Under the pieces are notes generated by a model. That model saw nothing but the letters and a program-made list of their open reading frames with translations. It searched no databases and had not been told where the DNA came from. Source: Urechis unicinctus (Eukaryota; Annelida; Polychaeta; Xenopneusta; Urechidae). Taken from it: 64,000 nucleotides of DNA. A program made the position numbers and the translations under genes. Positions 26,499 through 37,576 of the stretch are shown here, in pieces (position 1 is the stretch's first letter; each line of letters starts with the position of its first letter). Location: the NCBI GenBank assembly GCA_034190875.2, contig JAXDRA010000569.1:1-64000 (forward strand). The letters are read 5' to 3'.

Positions 26499-28063
26499 GT
26501 GAGTCATTTTGACCCGTCATTACCTTCAAATGTTTAATTCATAATATAATTGCATATCTATATTATGAAGAAGATGAAAAAAAACCATTGGCTAAGCTGG
26601 ACTAAGGCATGATGTTTGTAGCTCCTGTTACCTTCTTTGTCCTTGATATAAAAAAAAATTGCGGCTCATGAAGTGAGTGCAAAGCACCACATTGTAGAGC
26701 TTTCAACATCTTAATGGCAGCAAGTGATATTATTTCACAGTTAATGGGCATTTGCAAATTTTAGACCCCCTGCATGATCTCATCAAAGAGCTTATAGCTA
26801 TACTAAGAGGGCTCACTCAGACTGGCTATGCAGTAAACAATTCCAGCACGCCTATTGTAGGGGGCTGTTGATCCTACTTCTCGGGGGCTGACGCATTGTG
26901 GCTTATCTTGAAGAAACGGAAACATCTTATTTGACGATGTGGATTTTAAATGGTCATTATGACAAACAGTGTGCTGCAAACAGGTGGCATGTTCACATTT
27001 TTGGTCAAGCGTGGGTCTTTTAGCATTGCTATAAGCTCTTTGATCTCCTCGCCACTGATCCAAATCATTTTCTGCTCCCACACATTAACCTTATTGGACC
27101 ATGTTGCATTCACATCTTGATGATAATGCTTGTCATTAGAATACCACATATAATGACAGCTATGCATGCGATACCAATCCTGGCTTGGAGCTCTCTATTA
27201 TTTTGCTGTGTTAAACATAAACATGTATAGACAGTAATAAATTATGACATATTTAATTGAAAAAAGAGGTTGGTCCTACGCATGCAACTGCAAGTGACCA
27301 ATACATGAAAAAATAAAGTCCATCTGTGCCTAGCTGTGATGTAAATTAGAGGTAATTGCATAATTATCAATAATTATAAATTGGTTAAACCAGTAGGATA
27401 TTGTCATGGCATTGTGAAGGCACGCTAGATGAGCAATGCACGTGCACTCATTATATTTTAGGATAAATTTTGCAAAATAACAATGATAAGAACTGAATAA
27501 GATTCTCACACTATGTAACTTATTGACCATGCCATGTCCATGAGCGCATTGGACAGGTGCCATTTATATGCTTGTGTATGGACTGCCTACATTCTCAGCT
27601 GTACATTCTCAATCCATGGTTAGATGCAAAGTCATTCTATTGCTCACACATTTTCCTTTTGTCATGTCATGTATATATTTAATGTGTTTTTGAACAACTC
27701 CACATAGTTCATATACTAGGCCTTGGACAAGTTCAGTGGATTTTTGTAATGAACAGAGCTGTGTATTGCCTTCTGAATTAACTTCTTAAAACGAATAAAC
27801 TTGGCATGTAATTGCCATCTCGTCTACTTCTTGATGTAACATGATATAAGCCATGGTTGTTTTGATGATGAAGCAGAATATTATACAACATCTGCACCAA
27901 CACATAGGATCATTTCCACCATTTCACACAGTCAATTTTAAATGTGTCCTTACCACAGATTCTTTGTCACTGAGTTCCTCTTGCCAACTTGCTCCATGTT
28001 TGTATAATAATGTTTGAATATTATTATTCCATATTTCATTTAATATTATGGATTTGATTTCAG
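26499..28063 (+). other. Intron 1 of the Ig-like gene
   Basis: GTGAGT to CAG intron with no recognisable gene or repeat inside. Confidence 0.6.
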
Positions 28064-28393
28064 AATTTACCAATGTAACTGAAAAACAGGATGTGCTCAT
28101 TGGGGAAAATGTGTCTTTGATTTGGAACTTTGATGCGGAATCTGGGACGTTCGAATCAGGACTTTGGTCTGACCCGCAAGGCAGTTTTGTCTTGTCAAAA
28201 TTCGGAAGTAGTTCTTCTGGACCAAGACCTGGGTTTGAGACAAAGGTAGCTCCATTTGGTGAATATGGCATGACTGTTTTGAATGTAACAGAAGAAGACA
28301 GTGGGGCATACACTGCTGTGTTTGCTTTTGATATTCTTGGATCAACTAAGCGAATTCAGGAGAAGGCATATATTCAAGGACATGATGTTTTAG
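28064..28393 (+). CDS. Ig-like receptor gene, first Ig-like domain exon
   Basis: Phase 1-1 exon (acceptor GATTTCAG, donor GTAAAC) encoding about 110 residues. It has the layout of a V-type immunoglobulin fold: GENVSLIWNF in the B/C strand position, then a long middle with an Ser/Gly-rich loop, then VLNVTEEDSGAYTAVF, matching the D-x-G-x-Y-x-C motif of strand F except that the cysteine is alanine. The B-strand cysteine is also absent, so the canonical Ig disulfide is missing. Three N-glycosylation sequons (FTNVT, GENVS, LNVTE) support an extracellular location. Cys-less Ig-like domains are known in invertebrate recognition receptors. It joins in frame to the signal-peptide exon and to the next exon. 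Confidence 0.75.
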
Positions 28394-30021
28394 GTAAACA
28401 AATTATATTACTGGAATCAAGTCAAATTTTAAAAATTCGATAATTATTATTATCAAAAACCTCACCTCTGGTCACTGATTGCTAATATATCCTTCAGCGA
28501 GATTGATGTGCACATATAAGTGCACAACATTGAATTTTGGTATCCCTCCAAGACAAAAAAAAGCCTGCCATAGTTCGTCAACCCCTAATACGGATGTCCA
28601 CCGACACCCGCTTATTTTGTGTCCACCTCCAGATACATTTCCGTTAAGTTAATGCATTTTTGTTTCCTTGTAAGAAGGGACTTTGATTCGGCGACTAAGT
28701 CATTAAGGTCAGAGGGAGGACAGGTCATTGACCCATTATTTGGTGATCATCAGTAAGGGGGAAACTTTGCCATCCTACACAAAGTGTTTGCCGATAAACC
28801 TTCAAAGGCTTGTACATCGATTGCAACTGGATGAACCAGCTGGTACAGATAACTAGGTTGTAACTGTAAAGCCAACTAGGACCGGTATTTGTGCCCACAA
28901 TTGTGACTCAGCCGGGACAGGGAGGCTCTCCTGCACCAGATGTGACCAGTTAAGCTGCCCTCGCCGGCAAACCAGCATGTATTGATAGATCAGTTGGGAC
29001 CAGTAACGATGACAGCATCATCAGTTAACTGACAGAGATGTTGTTCCAATATTGGAGATACTCTACAATATACCTCTGGAGTTAATATTGGGTATGATGA
29101 TCTTAATAACGATCACCCTGTGTGTCGGTAGATGGAATAGGCCCACTGATTCATCCTACATGTCGTAAGAAGTGACTTAAAGGGGCAACCTGTTGTCCAT
29201 GGGTTGTGACGTAGTTGGAGGATTTGACCAACACAAGAGGCTGGAATGGCTTAGCCCAGTCAGTTGGATGGTGGCAGCTAGCCTGAAGATCATTGCTTGC
29301 ATTTTGATCTTTTCCACCTTTCAGACAAATATATTTGTAATCAATGACTAGACGTGAGGTTTTTAATTGTACAGGTTGAGAACCCCTTATCTGGAATGCT
29401 TCAGGCATGACCAAGTATGTTAGGCATTTTGGGACTTAGGTGGGATTATAAAATTCAATCAGTTGTGAACCAAAATGTGCCTAGCAATATCAAGTAATTC
29501 ACATTTTGAACTCTGCTGTTCAACATAATTAATCATGTACTGTCTTTCTATCAATCTCTCCTACCATTCATTAATATTCAAACTTTTTATTGCATGTTGT
29601 TTTATTTAGTAAGCTTGCAGCTGAAGTTATACTTGGATCCCTCTTATATTGATGGCTCTGTGCAAACAAAAACATTCTTGTACATGTCAATGTGCCATTA
29701 ATTACCTTTATATACAAAGAGATATGAAAGTTGGTTAAAATAAGTGTCTGCTGGTCTCAGGCAAGCTGAAAAAGCGCTGTCTCGGAATTTAAGATCTCAT
29801 ATCCCAAGACAGAATAGCTTAAACCAGCACTTTAATGACTAGACACCTTAGGTGGTTGTAGAATGACTAATCTATTATCACCACATCCACCAATAGTCAA
29901 CTAGTCACAAGCTGTAGCAATAACTAAGGCTGCTTTTATCATCCATATGTTTTAAGTTACTACTACCTAAAGAGCCTTATATGGCCAATGTTATTCATGT
30001 GTAGTATGGTCTTTGTTGCAG
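28394..30021 (+). other. Intron 2 of the Ig-like gene
   Basis: GTAAAC to CAG intron. A segment near 29,150-29,200 (CATGTCGTAAGAAGTGACTT and following) resembles the start of dispersed short repeats common in molluscs; this is from memory and could not be tested. No gene seen. Confidence 0.4.
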
Positions 30022-30321
30022 TGCCTTTGGATTTTGTCATGTACATAGAAGGAAACTCAACCAATGATACTGTTGAAAGAGGAGCGACTGTAAATGTTAC
30101 TGTTGTGGCCCCTCCAAATGATCCACCTTCAATTAACGTCAGCATAACGATATATACAGAGACACAATCTGAAACTGGAGATTGGCCAAACAGTGATGAA
30201 ACAATGCCACGCAGCCTTGACTTTAAAGTACCATCAGACAAATTGCTGAATGTTGAGGCATGTTTGAGTCACCCGGCGGTTTCCAATCAAACATGCAAAG
30301 AAGAACAATTTACAATAGAAG
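30022..30321 (+). CDS. Ig-like receptor gene, second Ig-like domain exon
   Basis: Phase 1-1 exon (acceptor TTGTTGCAG, donor GTTAGA) encoding about 100 residues. It begins VPLDFVMYIEGNSTN and has an ERGATVNVTVVAPP strand-like segment and an EACLSHPAVSNQTCKEE segment near the end that carries the only two cysteines. The fold is less clear than in the previous exon, but size, phase, position and several N-glycosylation sequons (NST, NDT, NVT, NVS, NQT) fit a second extracellular Ig-like or beta-sandwich module. It links in frame upstream to the first Ig-like exon and downstream to either the exon at 35,014 or the stalk exon at 35,596. Confidence 0.65.
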
Positions 30322-32157
30322 GTTAGAATCCATATTTCTATGATTGATGTTGTATTATTGCTCGATATTGTATATTGAGGATTTCTGTGCCCTTCACCAG
30401 GGCTTGGATTTACACAATGACGAGCTTCCTCGGGTTTTTCCCGCAATATTTCCAGCACCATCATAAGTTTGGCCTGTTATGTTATGTGGATCCTAGGTAT
30501 AGCCTTGCATACATCCAATGATCTTATCTGCAATGGCATGTTCTTTGATGACCTCATTGCACACAATTAAGTCTTCCTGAATATACTCCCAAGTACCAAC
30601 ATACCCGAGTTTTTCCTTGCTGCTGCTATTTGTAAACTCCTCAGCAATGACAGAAAGCTAGTGACCTGATGAATAATCTGGTCCTGAATATGATCTCCTG
30701 TTACACTAATGAGCTGGTTCTGGATGTTGCCTGATGTGTGAGTGACATAAGTCTTCAGTTAAAACCTGATCACCAGAATCGATTCTGACGTTTATGCCGA
30801 TACCACCATTCGCATAAATATGGCACACAAACTTTGAAACTCTCTTAACCCTTGTGATCAGGATCATGCGCTGTGTGTTGCGCTCTTTTCCGGTACGGGG
30901 GTGGGTTAGTGTCCACTGGATAGGTTGCGGTAATAAAGGCTGTGATGAAGTAATGTGCGCCCTGTTGTTGTGGGATCCGGAGATCAACTGCAGCTGCACT
31001 TATTGTTGAATGAATGAATTTTGCCACACTTGGAGTGTGCCTGTTTTGTCTGACGATAAGGTTGCTTCTCAAATATGCAAACAGCATAACAAAGCAAAGC
31101 GATTGGCCATGGCGCTTGTGATTAGTTTAACCGTGATGATTTGTCACAAAATATCGGCTGTGTGGCATTGGTATATAAACAACAAGGTTTATTTATTCCG
31201 TGCGGTTAGAGATTTATCAATATTCACAGGAGACAGATAATCTATTTAATTATCTCATGGGATAAATTTCATCACGCCTGACCTCTCCAGGACGCACTTC
31301 TCAGATACGCTCGTCTTCGATTTAATTTGCTTACTTTTTATGGGCAAAGACTACTTGGATGCTTAAATATAGTGAAACCGTCTTGCCGGCATCAAATAAA
31401 GATTACACACTGATTGAATAGGTGCATGGTAACCTGCGCACAACCACGTGAGGCTGTGCTTTACCCACAAACACATCCTTGTGAAACCCGTTTGGCTCTT
31501 GTGTGATATGTAAAAAAATTAGTAAATCATATCAAAAGCAGCAGATCTTTAAGGTCCGTTGACATCTTGTTTATTGAATTAACTGACTTTGTTCAGTAAC
31601 TATAGAATTTATGCCTGTACTTATTGGTAATTGGGTAGTTATCTCCTCTCCTTACACGATCCTGGTTAGTGTTCGCTCAGTTACCTATCCACTCACCACA
31701 TCTCTGGCCTCCGGCGAGATGTATGTATGTTCGGACACCTACATATTCTCTAAGGTTTGGCGTTGTAGGAAATAGAATGGTCATGATAATACAGAACGCA
31801 CATTCTATGAGATTCGATGGGTTTTTTTGCAAAATCAAGACAAGTTGGTGGTGGATGCTCCTTATGAAATACCGGGCCACTTATTTTAAGTATTTTGTAA
31901 GTATTTTTGTTTCCAGTGAGATCGGCTGGACGATTTCCCCGGCTTATTTCAGTTGAACTAGTTATCGGCGAGGAGTAAAATTTATTTGTAGTCCAAAGGG
32001 TTGAATGATATATTTCTTTCTGATATTCACGAATTCCAATAACTACCAAAAAATTGGCTGACACCTTCCGATGTGTTATGTACTAAGATTTGGGATAAAT
32101 AGTACAAGTCCGTTTTTGAGTAACAAGTCGCTTTATTTTCGCAATCTCTCTCTCAAG

Positions 32158-32266
32158 CCTCGTACCCCGACCAAAGATCTTGTTATAATAAGATACCCCA
32201 CTCGGCAATTAGCCCGACAAATTCCGTGACGCCGTGTAGGCAGCGCCCCCTACGTTTGTGGAAGCT
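32158..32266 (+). repeat. Left arm of a 2-kb-spaced inverted repeat
   Basis: Contains a 34-bp core at 32,172-32,205 that is the perfect reverse complement of 34,166-34,199; similarity extends imperfectly over about 105 bp to a GTGGAAGCTA block. Either two copies of one dispersed repeat in opposite orientation or the ends of a fold-back element. Confidence 0.8.
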
Positions 32267-33252
32267 ACTCGACGCGCAGCAGCCAACCAACTTCGTTATG
32301 ACTCGCAAGTATGTCTGACTAGAAGTCAAACACAAATGGGTATTTCTGCGCTGCAATTAACTGTTAAAATTGACAAAGGCCTTTCCACCCATTAAGTGAA
32401 TGTTCTACCACATGTTTCTGGCTATATTGCCCGGAAATTAAGTTGTGTGCAATATGCATAAACACAATCTCTGTAGTCAATGATATACATGACCAGAAGA
32501 ATTACAGAAGTGCGAAGGAAGGGCTCGTTGTCCCAAGCAAATCACTAGTAGATGCATTATGCAGGCTTAAGGAACATTGTCAGTGAAAGCCTGGGTTGTA
32601 AGCATTCTAGCCAAAGATATCTCATTAGAGAAACTCCAATGTGAATCATGCAGGTGTCATTTTTCTGTAATATGTATTATGGTGAACATCAGGTTGAACT
32701 ATTCCCTGTAAGTTAAGGGACCATAAGGAGAGAACAAAATCGTAAGACATCGACATTTTCCCACACAATTTGTGCTCTTATTAGTTTTAAGTGCTGTTGT
32801 ATGTGTAGATTTCCGAAAATCAATTATTGATATTTGTTTACTCAGTTCCTTGAATACCCTCTATGGCAGATGTGCAAGGACTATTCTATCATAAATCCAC
32901 ACCAGTATATAGGACTACTGCACCTTAGATTGTAGTGGTGGTGGAGCTTGTCGAACAAAGGTGTCTCTGGATATACTGTTAGAATGGTCGGTTGCATGGT
33001 ACTCCAATCAGATTTGTGTTTAAGATGGGGCAGAACTATGTATGGATGATTTGGTGTGTTTAATGGCATATTGTCAACCTATCTGTTCAGTGTTTATATG
33101 GTTGAATTGAGCTCTGGTTTTAAAAAGTTGTTGTGTTCAGTGTAGTTTTAGTGTGCTTGTTGTTAATCTTCTAATGTATACTGATGATCTCATATCATTT
33201 GTGATTGTTCTTCGTAAGCTATTAAGACTGAGAGTTTTAGTTGTAATGACCT

Positions 33253-33257
<5 letters not shown>

Positions 33258-33309
<52 letters not shown>

Positions 33310-33420
33310 CATATATTTACATATATTTATATATATATAGAGAGAGAGAGAGGGAGAGAGAGAGAGATAGATAGAGAGACAGTGAGACAGACAGAGAAAG
33401 TGAGAGATAGAGCGAGAGAG
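33258..33420. repeat. Compound TA / GA microsatellite
   Basis: An alternating TA run (33,258-33,304), interrupted TA repeats to about 33,339, then a purine GA/GAGAGA-rich stretch with GACA variants to about 33,420. Confidence 0.95.
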
Positions 33421-34111
33421 TTAATGGTGATTAAATGCATGCTGCATCAATGTTTTTAGTATATGCTATGTCCTGAAATATTTCATTATTATATTGTTAT
33501 TCAAAATAAGCAAGAATACATTTTACAGTATTACATAATAAAATCATACGTCTGCATAGGGCACCCCATCAACCGACAATGCAGCTGCTTGATTTGGTGG
33601 AGGTTCGGGTGACAATCGGGAAATCATGAGTATGTATTTAAATCAACTTCTCATATTCAGCCGCAAATATGACAAAACCAATGATTCAGATTTATCTTTT
33701 AATATCAAATAAGGGTTGACTAGACGTCCGACTGTGTCTTAAAAAGGGGTAAATTCAACTCTACAGGACGTCTGAGTAAGTATGTATTTTACCGTCCAAT
33801 CTTAATTGCCAACTCCATTGAATGGGACAAGGGCAGCACCCTAAATACTAATATGGAATGATGAATCGGGGCTAGGCCTGGGGTAGATGCTGATATATGC
33901 GACTTTGTTCTTCTAACGTTCATAAAGAGTTATTGTAGTTAATAAATCGTCACGCAAATTGATAAAAAGGGTGTCAATAGTAATTGGCTTTGTTTTTATG
34001 TATTGGCTCTATCAAAGAATCGTTAAATGTTAGAAATACAGCGGTATTATTGAGTACATACCATCGCCGATCTATCCTTTACTATTGAGCCACGCGCTTT
34101 TGTTTACATTT

Positions 34112-34214
34112 TAGCTTCCACGAAACCAGGCGGCGCGCTGGTCGCGAGCTTCACAACGGAAACGTCCGAGTGGGGTATCTTATTATAACAAGATCTTTGC
34201 CCCGAGTGCCTCGC
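34112..34214 (-). repeat. Right arm of the inverted repeat
   Basis: Reverse-complement partner of 32,158-32,266; perfect core at 34,166-34,199 with TTATTATAACAAGATC. No coding sequence characteristic of a transposase lies between the arms. Confidence 0.8.
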
Positions 34215-34408
34215 ATCTCAACCGTACCACAAGTCTCTTCTCCTCCAGCCAATCACATTTTGATACATATACATTAAATAATACCCATCCAATTAGAGGA
34301 TGCGAGGAGTAGGGTCCATCTCGGCTGATTGTGGCAAACCCGCCTCAGCATTTTTACGATGGGTTTACAAAGGGGGTAATCCCAACTGACCGGATGTTAT
34401 AAACATCA

Positions 34409-34595
34409 GGGGCCGTATCCATAAAGAATCTTAACTTGAGTCGTCTTAACTTGAGTTGGTGAGCTTAGCTGAGTCATCGAACTCAGGCGTATCCACAAAA
34501 CAAATTGTTAGCGAACTCAGCTGAGACCGCCAGCTCAGCTTGCCGTCTCAAAAACCTGAGTTTGCGGACTTAAGTTTCTTTATGGATACGGCCCC
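34409..34595. mobile_element. MITE-like fold-back element, 187 bp
   Basis: Starts GGGGCCGTATCCATAAAGAA and ends with its exact reverse complement; the interior holds further imperfect complementarity around CTTAACTTGAG/CTTAAGT and repeated CTCAGCTGAG-like palindromes. No coding capacity and no clear target duplication. It lies about 420 bp upstream of the first TM exon. Confidence 0.8.
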
Positions 34596-35013
34596 AGATG
34601 CACACAGGCGACTGCCCATGTCCAGATGGGACAATTACAATTAAGGAAACATCAAAGGTACAACGATGGTCAGAAAGACGGGCTGTGAAATAGAACACAT
34701 ACAACGATGGCAATAAAGACGCCCAGCCAAGATGAAATACTACATATTCAACCCCAGGAATATGACAGATGACACACTCGACTAATGTAGTTCTTGTGAC
34801 GTCTTAAACGCGATACGCTCTGAGGGTGGGCGCTGTCTTCTATAACATTAAAAAATAGGTGGGGTTTTACAGTATTTTGGTCATGTTAACTAAATACTAT
34901 TATATAACAGATATCCGTGTGAAATGCCGAATGTTAATTCAACCTATATAAATGTCTGTCGCTGACATGCTAATTGTAAATAAAAGTTTATCAAATTCCA
35001 TTTTATTCATCAG

Positions 35014-35213
35014 ACCCCTTTATTACCTCAAATACCACTGCCCGACCGTCATCGCATCGGATGACCGGACCCCCTCCCTTTAGTCATTGGTACATCCTGC
35101 CCATTGCTCTCGGTTGTCTCGTCATCCTGGTCATCATTGTTGTGGTCATACATCGCCAGAGGAAAGTCGACGTTTTCAATAAAGTCTCCCTCCGTCCATG
35201 CTGCCCCTGCTGA
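35014..35213 (+). CDS. Ig-like receptor gene, TM exon copy 1 (short tail)
   Basis: Acceptor TTATTCATCAG precedes a phase-1 entry that, joined to the second Ig-like exon, reads DPFITSNTTARPSS, then SHWYILPIALGCLVILVIIV as a single transmembrane helix, a basic stop-transfer HRQRK, and a short tail ending CCPC at a TGA (35,211-35,213). It is clearly a duplicate of the TM exon at 37,577: helix residues WYIL-IALGCLVILV are shared, and the long tail of copy 2 (VHAAPADHVRANTA) is still encoded here at 35,190-35,313 but in another frame, because about 30 bp are missing after the stop-transfer segment. So it either gives a short, cysteine-ended tail or is a decayed exon. No canonical AATAAA follows within the next few hundred bases, which favours decay or rare use. 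Confidence 0.5.
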
Positions 35214-35595
35214 CCATGTGCGCGCCAACACAGCTGGCTACAGACAGAGTCAGCACCAGCAGCCCCGGGGGGAGGATTACACGGCTTATCTGTTCGAAGG
35301 GCGAACAGCGTGAGGTTCTAAACCATGACCGACAAGAGCGAAACCCGCCACACGCTGTCTGTATCGTCCGTGGTTACACAACAACAAAAACCCTATTCAC
35401 CTGTCAACTCGTCATGCTATATGTTAATGTTTACATAGCCTATTGTATTGGATTATGCAATACGTCAGACATGTCCCTGTTGTCATGTTTTCGTGCCATA
35501 TCGGTTTATTGGTTAAAACAAACTACTCTGCACCTCGCCGAATTAATTAGTCAATAAGCGTTCGTCTCAGTAACTTATGTTGTGTGCACGCTCAG

Positions 35596-35670
35596 ATCCC
35601 AATACGCTCACCTCGTCTCTGGCCCCGGACGATCCGTCCGTTAGTACAGACACTACGTCATCTACTGAAG
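35596..35670 (+). CDS. Ig-like receptor gene, Ser/Thr-rich stalk exon
   Basis: Short exon of 75 nt, acceptor CACGCTCAG and donor GTTAGA, phase 1-1. It encodes DPNTLTSSLAPDDPSVSTDT then TSSTEG: nearly half Ser/Thr plus Pro and Asp, a typical O-glycosylated juxtamembrane stalk. It joins in frame between the second Ig-like exon and the TM exon at 37,577. Position after TM exon copy 1 means the two TM exons would be used with and without this stalk. Confidence 0.6.
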
Positions 35671-35922
35671 GTTAGACTGGTCGTTGTGTTTTACTTTCCC
35701 GATGATAAAGTTAAAGGAACCCGATTGAAATGATCACACCCCGCAAATCTACAGTGAAATTCAAATGATTTAATAGAAAAATCCACACAATCATATTGGT
35801 GGTGGATGTACCCGGTTATATTGTCGCATTGATTCCATAACTAATTGCCATGGGGCTTAGTCTTAATAGCGCTTTGTGGTGGTGACCTTGTACAATCGTA
35901 TAGAGCATTGTTAGGTCTGTCT

Positions 35923-35931
35923 CCGCCCTCC
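35923..35931 (+). repeat. MULE target-site duplication, left
   Basis: CCGCCCTCC, identical to 37,138-37,146 and directly abutting the element ends. A 9-bp duplication is the usual MULE target size. Confidence 0.85.
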
Positions 35932-37137
35932 GATTCCATGACATATGCTCACAAGACAAATGCTCACACCCTTAACAGAGAAGCAGCTACGCCATCTAGG
36001 TTCAGCTGACACTTGGTACATGGATGACAACTTCTCAATGAGTCCATATGTCTTCGAACAGCTCTACGACATTCGTGCTCCCCTTGGTGATGGCAACTTT
36101 TCTTGCGTCTACGCCTTCCTGCCTGGCAAGAGTTCACAAGTCTACCAAGAACTCCTGCATGCTGTTCTGGACAAGATGGAGGAGCTGTTCATCTATCCAG
36201 ACCCCCGGATCGTCATCACCGACTTTTAGCTGACAGCCATCCAAGCAGTGACAGCTGTGCTTGGACCACACGTTACCAATCAAGGCTGCTTCTACCACCT
36301 CACCCAGAGCACCTGGAGGAAGATTCAGGACCTAGGCAAGACTGAGCTTTACCGTATGGATGACGATGTCAAGCATTTCTGCGGTATGCTTGATGGCCTA
36401 GCCTTTCTTGCTCCGGACCAGGTGCAGGAAGGAATGGAGTATCTGAAGGACCGGGTACCTGAGGGAATGGAGGATTTAGTTCAGTACTTCGATGCCACCT
36501 ACGTTTCTGGGTCCTACCGCCGTGTCCAGCCTCCAAGAGCTCAGCAGGATGTTCCTCTCCCACTACTCCGTGTTCGCCACATCCCACCACGCTACGACAT
36601 TCCCGTTTGGAATGTTAACCAAGCCACCCTGGAGGGCCGGTCCCGTACTAATAACGCTTGTGAAGGATGGAACACCTCATTCTCCATACTAGTTGGACAT
36701 CATCATCCTTCATTCTGGACAGCTGTTGAAGGTCTACGCAAGGACTACGTTTTGGCTACAACACAGATGACGCAGTACTCTAGAGGTCAGCTGCCCAAGA
36801 AGCGCCAGCGTAGGGCCCAGAAGGAATTACAAAAGAGGTTGCAGACACTCTGCAAGGACTTGGTGGAGGGAAACAGGACCACAGTAGAGTTCCTCACTGC
36901 TGTGGTACACAGCATCCGCTTGGAGTGATGCGATTCATAGTTAATGCCTTGTATGATGTTATATTCCATTGCTCCATTTATGCTAATCTTGATTTATGCT
37001 ATGTAATCTATTTATGCTATTCTGTAATAATAATGATTGTGAGTAAAAAAAAAGTGTGAGCATTTGTCTGAAAATCTGTTAAGGTTGTGAGCATTTGTCT
37101 TGTGAGCATTTGTCTTGTGAGCATATGTCTGCGCACC
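35932..37137 (+). mobile_element. MULE (Mutator-like) DNA transposon, 1,206 bp
   Basis: Bounded by a 9-bp target duplication (CCGCCCTCC). Both ends begin G-x-T-x-C...GACATATGCTC and carry iterated copies of a 15-bp motif (GTGAGCATTTGTCTT on one strand): about two in the left end and about four in the right, where one extra unit and a further separate copy at 37,057 lengthen it. The interior encodes a MULE transposase fragment. It sits in the same orientation as the host gene, in the intron between the stalk exon and the last TM exon. Near-identical inverted ends and the exact target duplication indicate a fairly recent insertion. Confidence 0.9.
35945..36928 (+). pseudogene. MULE transposase, N-truncated with one in-frame TAG
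   Basis: One continuous frame apart from a TAG at 36,227-36,229. The first part has DTWYMDDNFSMSPYVFEQLY, APLGDGNFSCVYAFLPGK and RIVITDF; the stop falls exactly where the MULE family has the Glu of its D-F-E motif, followed by the expected A-x-x-A-V, GCFYHLTQSTWRKIQ (family C-x-F-H block) and RTNNACEGWNTSF (family R-T-N-N-x-x-E-G-W-N motif). The frame ends KLE-like SIRLE at TGA 36,926-36,928. Only about 328 codons against roughly 500 to 700 in complete MULE proteins: the N-terminal DNA-binding zinc finger (FLYWCH/WRKY type) is missing, and the first ATG lies inside the terminal repeat. Likely a recently inactivated or internally deleted copy; read-through is possible but unproven. Confidence 0.88.
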
Positions 37138-37146
37138 CCGCCCTCC
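37138..37146 (+). repeat. MULE target-site duplication, right
   Basis: CCGCCCTCC, second copy of the 9-bp duplication. Confidence 0.85.
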
Positions 37147-37576
37147 ATCTTGTACACTTGCTTTGCGCTGCTTTGGTGGGTCCGTTCTCTGGCTGTCACC
37201 AGGCTGTAGGTCGCTATGAGAGGCACCTGATTTTATATGCGACACACTCATTATCGTTGCTTACGCTAGACGCCAGGAAGTTTTGAACCAGCCACCTTAA
37301 TCAAACTGGGTTATTTAGTCGGGCTCCTTTCTCGGTGAAACGCTATAAAAGTTCAACACGAAATCGCTGTAGGTAAAGCGACCAAAGACCAGGGGTATCA
37401 GGAAACATGAGGTAAGTTCAGTATGACATTCGGTGGTCTGAAACTCGCATAATGGACTGGGGAAATAGGCTGAACGAAGGTGGAAATCAAAGAAACCTTA
37501 ATGCTATACAGCTACCCCATCGCGCGACCAACCGATAGTTTGCTTAGACCCTCCTCCTCGACCGTGGCCGCTTCAG

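Larger units (their letters stand above)
30322..35013 (+). other. Intron 3 of the Ig-like gene, repeat-rich
   Basis: This 4.7-kb stretch (7.3 kb if splicing reaches the last exon) holds an inverted-repeat pair, a TA/GA microsatellite and a MITE, listed separately. No other coding sequence is recognisable. Confidence 0.5.

Noticed and set aside
36103-36345. Alternative-frame ORFs inside the MULE
   Set aside because: Shadows of the transposase frame.
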